Assembly: GCA_025351615.1 (NCBI GenBank)
Contig: JANXVP010000132.1
Span: forward strand, 1-31,070
DNA: 31,070 bases
Direction: 5' to 3'
Source: Ramlibacter sp.
Lineage (GTDB): Bacteria > Pseudomonadota > Gammaproteobacteria > Burkholderiales > Burkholderiaceae_C
Shown: one piece after another, positions 25,137 to 31,070 of the stretch
Layout: the number at the start of each line of letters is the position of its first letter
Numbering within the stretch: position 1 is the first letter of the stretch
Notes under the pieces: model-generated
The model's database searches: none
Told to the model about the DNA's origin: nothing
Seen by the model: only the letters and a program-made list of their open reading frames with translations
Translations under genes and position numbers: made by a program

Positions 25137-25894
25137 GCGGGGCGCTGATCGGGTTCGGCCAGGTTCGGCACAACCGCTTGCGGCCGGCACGCAATGCCTT
25201 TGAATATCCCACTTATTTCCTGATGCTCCCGCTGCGCACGCTGCACCGCGAAGGCAGCGGCGTCCTGGCACACAACCGGCGCGGCGCGCTCAGCTTTTTC
25301 GACCGGGACCACGGCGATGGCGGCGACAATGCGCTTGTCTGGCTCGACGCGTTGCTCAGCGCCGAAGGCATTACCGACGCAACAGGCGAAGCGTGGCTGC
25401 ACTGCTATCCCCGCGTCCTGGGCTATACCTTCAAACCGGTGAGTTTCTGGTACTGCCACCGCGAAGACGACTCCCTGCGCGCGATCGTGGTCGAGGTCAA
25501 CAACACCTTTGGCGAGCGACACTGCTATCTGCTCGACACACCGGTGCTGGGCGTGGAGCAGCGGGCCGACAAGGCCTTCCATGTCTCTCCCTTTTGCTCG
25601 TTGGAAGGCGGCTACCGCTTCCGCTTCATGCTGGACCCGCAACGCACGCGCACCGTCGCGCGCATCGACTACGACGACGACACCGGCCCGCTCCTGCAGA
25701 CCAGCGTCAGCGGATCGCTGCAACCCCTGACCCGGGCTGCGCTGCGCCGCGCATTCTGGCGCCATCCCGCGATGACGTTGGGCGTGATCGGCCGTATTCA
25801 CTGGCAGGCGCTCAAGCTGTGGAGCAAGCGCGTGCGTTTCATCAGCAAACCGCCACCGCCCGACGTCATTCTGACGCGCTCATCCAGGCCATGA
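25133..25894 (+). CDS. DUF1365 family protein
   Basis: A 253-residue protein. It starts at a GTG that overlaps the previous stop (GTGA), with a strong GGAGG (25121-25125) 7 bases upstream. Typical DUF1365 sequence is seen: GQVRHNRLRPARNAFEYPTY near the N-terminus, the central block PRVLGYTFKPVSFWYCH, VVEVNNTFGERHCYLL, and KAFHVSPFCSLEGGYRFRF. No catalytic motif is known to me. The family almost always accompanies the FAD oxidoreductase and the methyltransferase, so a role in altering membrane acyl chains, perhaps the oxygen-insertion step of furan fatty acid synthesis, is inferred from context only. It ends in a 4-base ATGA overlap with the next gene. Confidence 0.9.
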   Translation: MSGALIGFGQVRHNRLRPARNAFEYPTYFLMLPLRTLHREGSGVLAHNRRGALSFFDRDHGDGGDNALVWLDALLSAEGITDATGEAWLHCYPRVLGYTFKPVSFWYCHREDDSLRAIVVEVNNTFGERHCYLLDTPVLGVEQRADKAFHVSPFCSLEGGYRFRFMLDPQRTRTVARIDYDDDTGPLLQTSVSGSLQPLTRAALRRAFWRHPAMTLGVIGRIHWQALKLWSKRVRFISKPPPPDVILTRSSRP

Positions 25895-27111
25895 ACACGA
25901 CGACAGCCCCCGCCTCCTTCGCCATTCCCATCGGCGCGCCGCCTGCCGCGCGTCATGTCCTGCGCCTGATTCAGCGCCTGGTTCACGGGTCGCTGACGCT
26001 ACAGCTGCCGGACGGCTCCACGCAGCGCTTCGGCAATGGCCAGTCGCCGCATGCGGCGATCGTGCTGCGCAACTGGAACGTCTGCGCCCGTGCACTGAAA
26101 TCCGGCGACATCGGCTTCGCCGAAAGTTATTTCGCCGGTGACTGGAGCACGCCCAACCTGACCGAGCTGCTCAAGCTGTTCATCGCAAACCGCCGGGCGC
26201 TGGACGGCGTGATCTACGGCAGCTGGGCGGGCCGCTTGCTGTACCGCATGAAACACGCGCTCAATCGCAATACCCGCAGCAACAGCCAGAAGAACGTTCA
26301 TGCCCACTACGACCTGGGCAATCGCTTCTACGACCTGTGGCTGGACCCGACGATGAACTATTCGTCGGCATGGTTCGAGGGCGACCGCAACGCTCCCATG
26401 GGCCCGGCGCAGGACGCCAAGGTCCGCCGCGCGCTGCGCATGGCGGGGGTGCGGCCTGGCGACTGGGTGCTCGAGCTGGGTTGCGGCTGGGGCGCTTTGG
26501 CCGAACTGGGCGCGACCGAATTCGGCGCCTTTGTCACGGGTGTCACGCTGTCGACCGAACAACTGGAGTTCGCGCAGAAGCGCATCGCCCGAAAAGGCAT
26601 TGCCGATCGCGTTGACCTGCGGTTGCAGGATTACCGCGACATCGCCGATGCGCCTTTCGACGCCATCTGCTCGATCGAGATGGTCGAGGCGGTGGGCCGC
26701 GAATACTGGCCCGAGTACTTTCAGACCGTGCACCGGCTGCTCAAGCCGGGAGGCCGCGCCTGCATCCAGAGCATCGTGATCGACGACGAGCTGTGGGATC
26801 GCTATATTCATTCCACGGACTTTATCCAGCAGTACATCTTTCCGGGCGGTTGCCTGCCCTGTCCGCGCGAGTTTCGCCGTGAGGCCGCAGCGGCCGGACT
26901 CGAAGTGATCGACGAACTTGCTTTCGGCGCCGACTACGCCGAGACGCTCCGGCGCTGGCGTGACAGCTTCCTGGCCCGCAGGAGCGACGTGCTCCAGCTG
27001 GGATTCGACGAAAGGTTCATCCGCATATGGGAGTTCTATCTCGCCTACTGCGAGGCGGCATTCGAAGAAGCCAATATCGACGTCGTGCAGTACACGCTAT
27101 TGAAAAGATAG
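25891..27111 (+). CDS. Cyclopropane-fatty-acid-synthase-like SAM methyltransferase
   Basis: A 406-residue class I methyltransferase acting on unsaturated phospholipid chains. Seen: AHYDLGNRFYDLWLDPTMNY (about 136-155), the SAM motif VLELGCGWGALAELGA (about 190-206), VTLSTEQLEFAQKR, SIEMVEAVGREYW (about 260-272), and QYIFPGGCLPCPREFRR. Compared with my memory of E. coli CfA, the bicarbonate-site residues are partly changed: the Cys in YSCAYW is Ser (YSSAWF) and the His in HTIG is Gln (IQSIV), while the Glu (MVEAVG) and the Tyr (GADYAETL) remain. This favours a product other than a simple cyclopropane, such as the methylated trans-alkene made by UfaM-type enzymes. It starts in an ATGA overlap with DUF1365. 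Confidence 0.92.
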   Translation: MNTTTAPASFAIPIGAPPAARHVLRLIQRLVHGSLTLQLPDGSTQRFGNGQSPHAAIVLRNWNVCARALKSGDIGFAESYFAGDWSTPNLTELLKLFIANRRALDGVIYGSWAGRLLYRMKHALNRNTRSNSQKNVHAHYDLGNRFYDLWLDPTMNYSSAWFEGDRNAPMGPAQDAKVRRALRMAGVRPGDWVLELGCGWGALAELGATEFGAFVTGVTLSTEQLEFAQKRIARKGIADRVDLRLQDYRDIADAPFDAICSIEMVEAVGREYWPEYFQTVHRLLKPGGRACIQSIVIDDELWDRYIHSTDFIQQYIFPGGCLPCPREFRREAAAAGLEVIDELAFGADYAETLRRWRDSFLARRSDVLQLGFDERFIRIWEFYLAYCEAAFEEANIDVVQYTLLKR

Positions 27112-27647
27112 CGGCGACCGCCCTGGTTGTCTGCTCCCTGACCTTCTCGTTGCCAAAAATGCTGCTGGCCCAGCCGGTTTCCGGCCTCTCCGAGCTGGTG
27201 CCTTCCGGGCGCGCCGCCGGACATGCGCGGCTGCGGTTCTGGGGCCTGGACGTGTACGACGCCAGTCTGCGGGTCGCTCCGGGTTTTCGCAGGGCCGATT
27301 TCCCTTTGCATGGCTTCGCTTTGCAGTTGCATTACCTGCGCGCTTTCAGCGCTGTCGATATCGCGCAGCGTTCAGTGGACGAAATGCGTCGCGCCGGCGG
27401 CCTTTCCAAGGACCAGACAGACCAGTGGCAAACCGGCCTGGCACGCCTGTTGCCGGACGTGCGGGAAGGTGACCGGCTCATTGGCGTCAATCGACCGGGA
27501 CGGGCGCCGCTGTTCCTGCTCAACGGCCGGCCGCTGGGCGAATTCGGCGACGCGCAGTTTGCCAAGCTGTTTTTCGGCATCTGGCTGGGTCCGCAGAGTT
27601 CCGAGCCGGCGCTGCGCGACGCGCTGCTCGCAGGTACGGCGCAGTGA
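27027..27647 (+). CDS. Chalcone isomerase-like exported protein (start uncertain)
   Basis: The conserved part runs from QPVSGLSELVPSGRAAGHAR through RFWGLDVYDASLRVAPGFRR to KLFFGIWLGPQSSEP, typical of bacterial chalcone-isomerase-like proteins found in this type of operon. Their function is unknown; a periplasmic lipid- or small-molecule-binding role is possible. The N-terminus is a problem: the listed ATG (27027) would overlap the methyltransferase gene by 85 bases. A natural signal peptide (EKIAATALVVCSLTFSL, cleaved near LLAQ) would begin at an ATT codon (27099) with no ATG, GTG or TTG available. The later ATG at 27159 loses the signal. The end overlaps the transporter start by 4 bases (GTGA). 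Confidence 0.75.
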   Translation: MGVLSRLLRGGIRRSQYRRRAVHAIEKIAATALVVCSLTFSLPKMLLAQPVSGLSELVPSGRAAGHARLRFWGLDVYDASLRVAPGFRRADFPLHGFALQLHYLRAFSAVDIAQRSVDEMRRAGGLSKDQTDQWQTGLARLLPDVREGDRLIGVNRPGRAPLFLLNGRPLGEFGDAQFAKLFFGIWLGPQSSEPALRDALLAGTAQ

Positions 27648-28906
27648 GCTCGCAGCATCGTCTTTCCGCGGTCGAGTGCTTACGGTACGGCCTGCTAGGA
27701 CTTCCGCTCGCCTTCGTGGCGCTTCCGCTCTACATCATCCTTCCCAACCACTACGCCCGGGAGTTCGGCGTTCCCCTGGCCACCTTGGGGGCGGTGCTGC
27801 TGGCTGCACGCCTGTTCGATGCGGTCATCGATCCATGGATCGGTCGCCTGAACGACAGGCTGTTTGCCCGCTCGCCAGGCGCGGTGCTGGCGCTGGGTGC
27901 AGTCGCTGCCGTGCTGTTGGCAGTGGGCTTCACGCTCCTGTTCTTCCCGCTGACGCGCGATCCGACGGCGCTTCTGGCCTTCGCCGGCTCGGCCCTGGTT
28001 CTCACTTACGCGGGTTACAGCGCTCTCAGCGTGGCGCACCAGTCCTGGGGCGCGCGCCTGGGCGGTGACGAATCGCAGCGAAGCCGCATCGTCGCGTGGC
28101 GGGAAGGTTTCGGTCTGATCGGCGTGTTGCTGGCCTCGCTGCTTTCCGTATCGCTGGGCCCGAAAATCGCAACAGCGGTGTTTTTCATCGTGCTGGCAAG
28201 CGGGTGGATCGCGTGGTCCCGCAGTCCACGGCCGCAGCGCTTCCAGGCCGAGGCGATTGCTTTCAGCATCTGGCGGCCGCTGGCCCGGCCTGCCTTCCGC
28301 CGCCTGCTGGCCGTCTTCCTGCTCAATGGCATCGCGTCGGCGATCCCGGCGACGCTGGTGCTGTTCTACGTGCAGGACCGCTTGCAGGCGCCGCTGGCGA
28401 TCCAGCCCGCATTCCTGGCCAGCTACTTCCTCTGCGCCGCGCTCTCCATGCCGCTTTGGCTGCTGGCAGTGCGGCGCATCGGCCTGACCCGAAGCTGGCT
28501 GTGCGGGATGGCACTGGCGATCGCCGTCTTTATCTGGGCGGCGGCACTTGGCGCGGGCGAATTGGCTTCCTTCTTCGCGGTCTGCGCCTTGTCTGGTGTC
28601 GCGCTTGGGGCCGACCTGGCATTGCCGGGCGCGCTGCTTGCCGGCCTGATCGCCGACGCGGGCGACAGGGGACGCGGCGAAGGGGCTTATTTTGGCTGGT
28701 GGAATTTCGCCACAAAACTGAACCTGGCACTGGCTGCGGGACTGGCGTTGCCATTGCTCGAACTGGCCGGCTACAGCCCGGGTGCGCGCAGCGGCCCCGC
28801 ACTCGACGCTTTGGTCGCGGCCTATTGCGTGCTGCCCTGCGTGCTCAAGCTGGCTGCCGCCGCGACCCTGTACTTCACACTCATCCGTCCCGGGAATTCC
28901 AGATGA
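27644..28906 (+). CDS. MFS transporter, GPH/MelB-like
   Basis: A 420-residue inner-membrane protein with about 12 hydrophobic helices. LLAARLFDAVIDPWIGRLND near residue 55 is the signature of the sugar:cation symporter (GPH/MelB) branch; SVAHQSWGARLGGDESQRSR and EGAYFGWWNFATKLNLALA are the matching loop and helix 10 motifs. It starts at a GTG in a GTGA overlap with the chalcone-isomerase-like gene and ends in an ATGA overlap with the DUF3833 gene. Homologues occur as fixed members of DUF1365/methyltransferase operons, so the substrate is probably not a sugar; a lipid or lipid precursor would fit, but this is inference. Confidence 0.9.
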   Translation: MSSQHRLSAVECLRYGLLGLPLAFVALPLYIILPNHYAREFGVPLATLGAVLLAARLFDAVIDPWIGRLNDRLFARSPGAVLALGAVAAVLLAVGFTLLFFPLTRDPTALLAFAGSALVLTYAGYSALSVAHQSWGARLGGDESQRSRIVAWREGFGLIGVLLASLLSVSLGPKIATAVFFIVLASGWIAWSRSPRPQRFQAEAIAFSIWRPLARPAFRRLLAVFLLNGIASAIPATLVLFYVQDRLQAPLAIQPAFLASYFLCAALSMPLWLLAVRRIGLTRSWLCGMALAIAVFIWAAALGAGELASFFAVCALSGVALGADLALPGALLAGLIADAGDRGRGEGAYFGWWNFATKLNLALAAGLALPLLELAGYSPGARSGPALDALVAAYCVLPCVLKLAAAATLYFTLIRPGNSR

Positions 28907-29430
28907 AACGTCGCTATCTTCTTGCCGCGGCGGGAGCAGCCGCTCTCGCGGGCTGCGCCACGCCCCAAGTGGCGGACTATGCCGGCGAAACGCCGCGGCT
29001 GGATCTGCGCGAGTATTTCAACGGCACGATCGATGCGTGGGGCGTTTTCACCGATCGGGCCGGCAAGGTGGTCAAGCGCTTCTCCGTCGTGATGAACTGC
29101 AGCTGGCAGGGTGGCGATGGCGTGCTGGACGAAGCATTCAGCTACTCCGACGGCACCCGCCAGCGGCGAATCTGGCGGCTCAAGCAACTGGAAGAGGGCC
29201 GCTACAGCGGTCGCGCCGACGATGTGCGCGGCGAAGCCGCAGGCGAGCAGCTTGGCAATGTATTTCACTGGCGCTACGTACTCGCATTGCCAGTCGAGGG
29301 CAAGGTGGTCGAGGTGGACATGGACGACTGGATGTACCTGATGTCCGACCGGGTCATGCTGAACAAGGCCTCCATGAGCAAATTCGGCTTGCATCTCGGG
29401 GAAGTGACACTGTCCTTCGCCAAGCGATGA
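28903..29430 (+). CDS. DUF3833 family lipoprotein
   Basis: A 175-residue lipoprotein. MKRRYLLAAAGAAALAGCAT carries a basic N-terminus and lipobox LAGC (Cys18). The mature part has the DUF3833 pattern LDLREYFNGTIDAWGVFTDR, then GDGVLDEAFSYSDGTRQRRI, VDMDDWMYLMSDRVMLNKA and FGLHLGEVTLSF. The beta-rich character suggests a small barrel or lipocalin-like binder, function unknown. It overlaps both neighbours by 4 bases, so it is translated as part of the same chain. An envelope role in handling the modified lipids is inferred from context. Confidence 0.9.
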   Translation: MKRRYLLAAAGAAALAGCATPQVADYAGETPRLDLREYFNGTIDAWGVFTDRAGKVVKRFSVVMNCSWQGGDGVLDEAFSYSDGTRQRRIWRLKQLEEGRYSGRADDVRGEAAGEQLGNVFHWRYVLALPVEGKVVEVDMDDWMYLMSDRVMLNKASMSKFGLHLGEVTLSFAKR

Positions 29431-30269
29431 TCAAGACCGGCATCTCCCCGGCCGATGCCGCCACCAGCGTGCCTGGCCTTGGCGCGCCCGCCTTCTTTGG
29501 TCCGCTCAATCCACCCCAGGTGGAATGGACAGGGCGGACCGTCTGGCTGGTGGGTGCCTCCAGCGGAATCGGACGCGCCACCGCATCGGCCTTGCATCGC
29601 GCCGGAGCGCGCGTCATCGTGTCCGCGCGCAACAACGAAGCACTGTGCGAATTCGTCGCGCAGCACCCCGGCGCACAGGCGGTTCCAGTGGACGCATCGG
29701 ACCACCCGGCAGTGCGGCGCGCGGCGCAGGAGATCCTCGCTCGCGGGCCGCTGGATACCGTCCTGTATTGCGCCGGCTACTACCGGGAACAGCGTGCCAG
29801 CGAATTCAACCTGGATGAGATGCTCCGGCACCAGCAAGTGAACTATGTCGGCGCGCTGAATGTCCTGGATGCCGTGCTGCCGCACCTGGTCTCGCGGCAG
29901 GCCGGGCACATCAGCATCATCAGCAGCGTCGCCGGTTACCGGGGCCTGCCGAAAAGCCTGGCTTACGGGCCGACCAAGGCAGCGCTGATCAACCTGACGG
30001 AGACCCTCTACCTGGACCTGCGCGATTACGGAATCGGCGTGAGCCTGATCTGCCCCGGTTTCGTCGCCACTGCCCTGACCGCGCACAACGACTTCGACAT
30101 GCCGGCTCTGATCACGCCGGAGCAGTCAGCGCAGGCAATCCTGCACGGCTGGGCGCAGGGCCGCTTCGAAATTCACTTTCCGCGCCGCTTCACGCTGGTC
30201 ATGCGGCTGCTGCGCCTGCTGCCGTTCCGGCTCTATCGCACGCTGGTGCGCCGCTTCACGGGCCTGTGA
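29427..30269 (+). CDS. Short-chain dehydrogenase/reductase
   Basis: A 280-residue SDR. The cofactor motif VGASSGIGRA is at residues 42-51, followed by a YCAGYY variant of the NAG motif, the catalytic serine in HISIISSVAGY, and Tyr and Lys in LAYGPTKAAL (about residues 179-185). About 35 extra residues precede the Rossmann fold. The C-terminus is basic and hydrophobic (FTLVMRLLRLLPFRLYRTLV), which may hold it at the membrane. It starts in an ATGA overlap with the DUF3833 gene and is the last gene of the operon. The substrate is unknown; oxidation or reduction of an acyl-chain carbonyl would suit the context. Confidence 0.92.
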   Translation: MIKTGISPADAATSVPGLGAPAFFGPLNPPQVEWTGRTVWLVGASSGIGRATASALHRAGARVIVSARNNEALCEFVAQHPGAQAVPVDASDHPAVRRAAQEILARGPLDTVLYCAGYYREQRASEFNLDEMLRHQQVNYVGALNVLDAVLPHLVSRQAGHISIISSVAGYRGLPKSLAYGPTKAALINLTETLYLDLRDYGIGVSLICPGFVATALTAHNDFDMPALITPEQSAQAILHGWAQGRFEIHFPRRFTLVMRLLRLLPFRLYRTLVRRFTGL

Positions 30270-30279
30270 CGGGCGGGGC

Positions 30280-30894
30280 TCAGGCGGGCTTGCTGTCGAT
30301 GAAGCTCTGGCGCTGCATCAGCTTTTCCTGCAACTTCGCCAGGTTCGGGTAGCCGGAGCGCCAGTCGATTTCGGCAAAACGGAAATCGAGGTAGCCAAGA
30401 GCACAGCCGACAGCAATGTCGGCCAGGCTGAGGTAGATGCCGGCGCAGAAAGGTTTCTCGCCCAGACCCTGGCTCATGGCCTTCAAGCTGGCGTGCACCT
30501 TGGACAGCTGGCGGTCGATCCAGGGCTGGCTGCGTTGCGCCTTCTGCCGCCCGGCCCAGTTGTTTTCCAGCCGCGCCAGCAGCAAGGCGTCGAGCACGCC
30601 ATCAGCCAGCGCCTCCCAGGTTTTGACCTCCGCCCGCTCGCGACCCATTGCCGGAATCAGTTTGCCCACCGGCGACAGGGTGTCGAGGTATTCAACGATC
30701 ACGCGCGAATCGAACAACGCCTCGCCCCCCTCCATCACCAGACACGGCACCTTGCCAAGCGGGTTGGAATGGCCGATGGTGCTGTCGGCCGACCAGACAT
30801 CCTCCTGCACGGACTGGTAGTCCAGCTTTTTCTCGGCCATGACGATACGCACCTTGCGCACGTAAGGGCTGCTGTCGGATCCAATCAGTTTCAT
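30280..30894 (-). CDS. Glutathione S-transferase family protein
   Basis: A 204-residue cytoplasmic protein. The thioredoxin-like N-terminal domain begins MKLIGSDSSPYVRKVRIVM, where the SSPY segment occupies the usual glutathione-activating position. NPLGKVPCLVMEGGEALFDS holds the cis-Pro (VP) and the ES-like DS contact, and the all-helical C-terminal domain has the N-capping motif YLSLADIAVGCAL. The ATG at 30894 is preceded by AGAGAG. It converges on the SDR gene with a 10-base gap and no visible terminator, and is divergent from purB. The natural substrate is unknown. Confidence 0.92.
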   Translation of the reverse strand: MKLIGSDSSPYVRKVRIVMAEKKLDYQSVQEDVWSADSTIGHSNPLGKVPCLVMEGGEALFDSRVIVEYLDTLSPVGKLIPAMGRERAEVKTWEALADGVLDALLLARLENNWAGRQKAQRSQPWIDRQLSKVHASLKAMSQGLGEKPFCAGIYLSLADIAVGCALGYLDFRFAEIDWRSGYPNLAKLQEKLMQRQSFIDSKPA

Positions 30895-30940
30895 GAAGGC
30901 TCTCTGGGTCTGTTCGGGTGATTCGGGAAGTTTTCATTTT

Positions 30941-30962
30941 AAGGGGATGCTTCATTCCCCTT
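30941..30962. repeat. Inverted repeat between gst and purB
   Basis: AAGGGGA (30941-30947) and TCCCCTT (30956-30962) are perfect inverted copies with an 8-base centre. On the minus strand TAAAAT (30942-30937) overlaps one arm and could be the gst -10 box. No T-run follows on either strand in a position fitting a terminator, so an operator is more likely. Confidence 0.4.
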
Positions 30963-30994
30963 GTGGTTGCCTCGCGACACAGTGGCGTGCGACC

Positions 30995-31000
30995 TACAAT
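30995..31000 (+). promoter_or_regulatory. Candidate -10 box (TACAAT) for purB
   Basis: TACAAT within CCTACAAT ends 5 bases before the purB ATG, so the predicted start of transcription falls on or next to the ATG itself. No good -35 box is seen at 16-18 bases. Confidence 0.45.
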
Positions 31001-31005
31001 GGCGG

Positions 31006-31070
31006 ATGACGCTTTCGACGATTTCGGCCCTGTCGCCGCTGGATGGCCGCTATGCGAGCCGGCTGGCGCT
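31006..31070 (+). CDS. purB: Adenylosuccinate lyase, 5' end only
   Basis: The first 21 codons read MTLSTISALSPLDGRYASRL, then Ala, before the window ends. The LSPLDGRY segment is the conserved N-terminus of PurB, which cleaves SAICAR to AICAR and adenylosuccinate to AMP plus fumarate in purine synthesis. The gene runs off the right edge. GGCGG directly before the ATG is too close for a normal ribosome site. Confidence 0.88.
   Translation, partial: MTLSTISALSPLDGRYASRLA

Noticed and set aside
1..31070. Mobile elements, phage genes, CRISPR arrays, tRNA or rRNA genes, toxin-antitoxin pairs.
   Set aside because: No transposase, integrase, regular spaced repeats, tRNA-like cloverleaf or rRNA sequence was seen; the genes are housekeeping or metabolic and composition looks even apart from the leader at 23514-23825.

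Overview
The window is GC-rich, densely packed bacterial chromosome with no mobile elements, rRNA, tRNA or CRISPR that I can see. The gene set points to a betaproteobacterium of the order Burkholderiales, probably close to Comamonadaceae: a fused indolepyruvate ferredoxin oxidoreductase, YhdP next to a nitrilase-fold amidase and divergent glnE, a free-standing RfaE2 rather than a fused HldE, and gst divergent from purB. This placement rests on protein sequence character and gene order only.

Layout. 1-128: short non-coding left edge with a hairpin and a possible minus-strand promoter. 129-4905 (minus): mltA, then the large 2-oxoacid:ferredoxin oxidoreductase. 4904-5059 (plus): a 51-residue single-helix membrane protein whose ATG shares a CATG palindrome with the mltA start. 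5099-12702 (minus): a chain running YhdP (AsmA-like envelope protein), carbon-nitrogen hydrolase, PAS histidine kinase, FixJ-type response regulator, with every junction overlapping. 12727-15534 (plus): glnE, only 24 bases from yhdP. 15673-21394 (plus): a tripartite RND efflux operon in the order outer-membrane factor, adaptor, pump. 21348-22767 (minus): rfaE2, which overlaps the pump gene tail to tail, and a di-iron ferritin-like protein. 22938-23513 (plus): an exported glutathione peroxidase.

23515-30269 (plus) is the most interesting part. A well-formed sigma70 promoter carrying inverted repeats is followed by a leader of about 275 nt rich in hairpins. The leader ends in an 11-bp long-range stem and a TTTTTATTTT tract. 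Downstream are seven telescoped genes: FAD oxidoreductase, DUF1365, cyclopropane-synthase-like methyltransferase, chalcone-isomerase-like protein, MFS/GPH transporter, DUF3833 lipoprotein and SDR. Related clusters in other proteobacteria are linked to singlet-oxygen or light stress and to modification of unsaturated phospholipid acyl chains, including methylated and furan fatty acids. The methyltransferase lacks two residues expected in the bicarbonate site of true cyclopropane synthases, so a methylated or furan product is my preferred inference.

The window closes with a minus-strand glutathione S-transferase and the first 21 codons of purB, which may be a leaderless transcript.

The best candidate for something undescribed is the structured, possibly attenuating leader of the lipid-modification operon (23515-23825).
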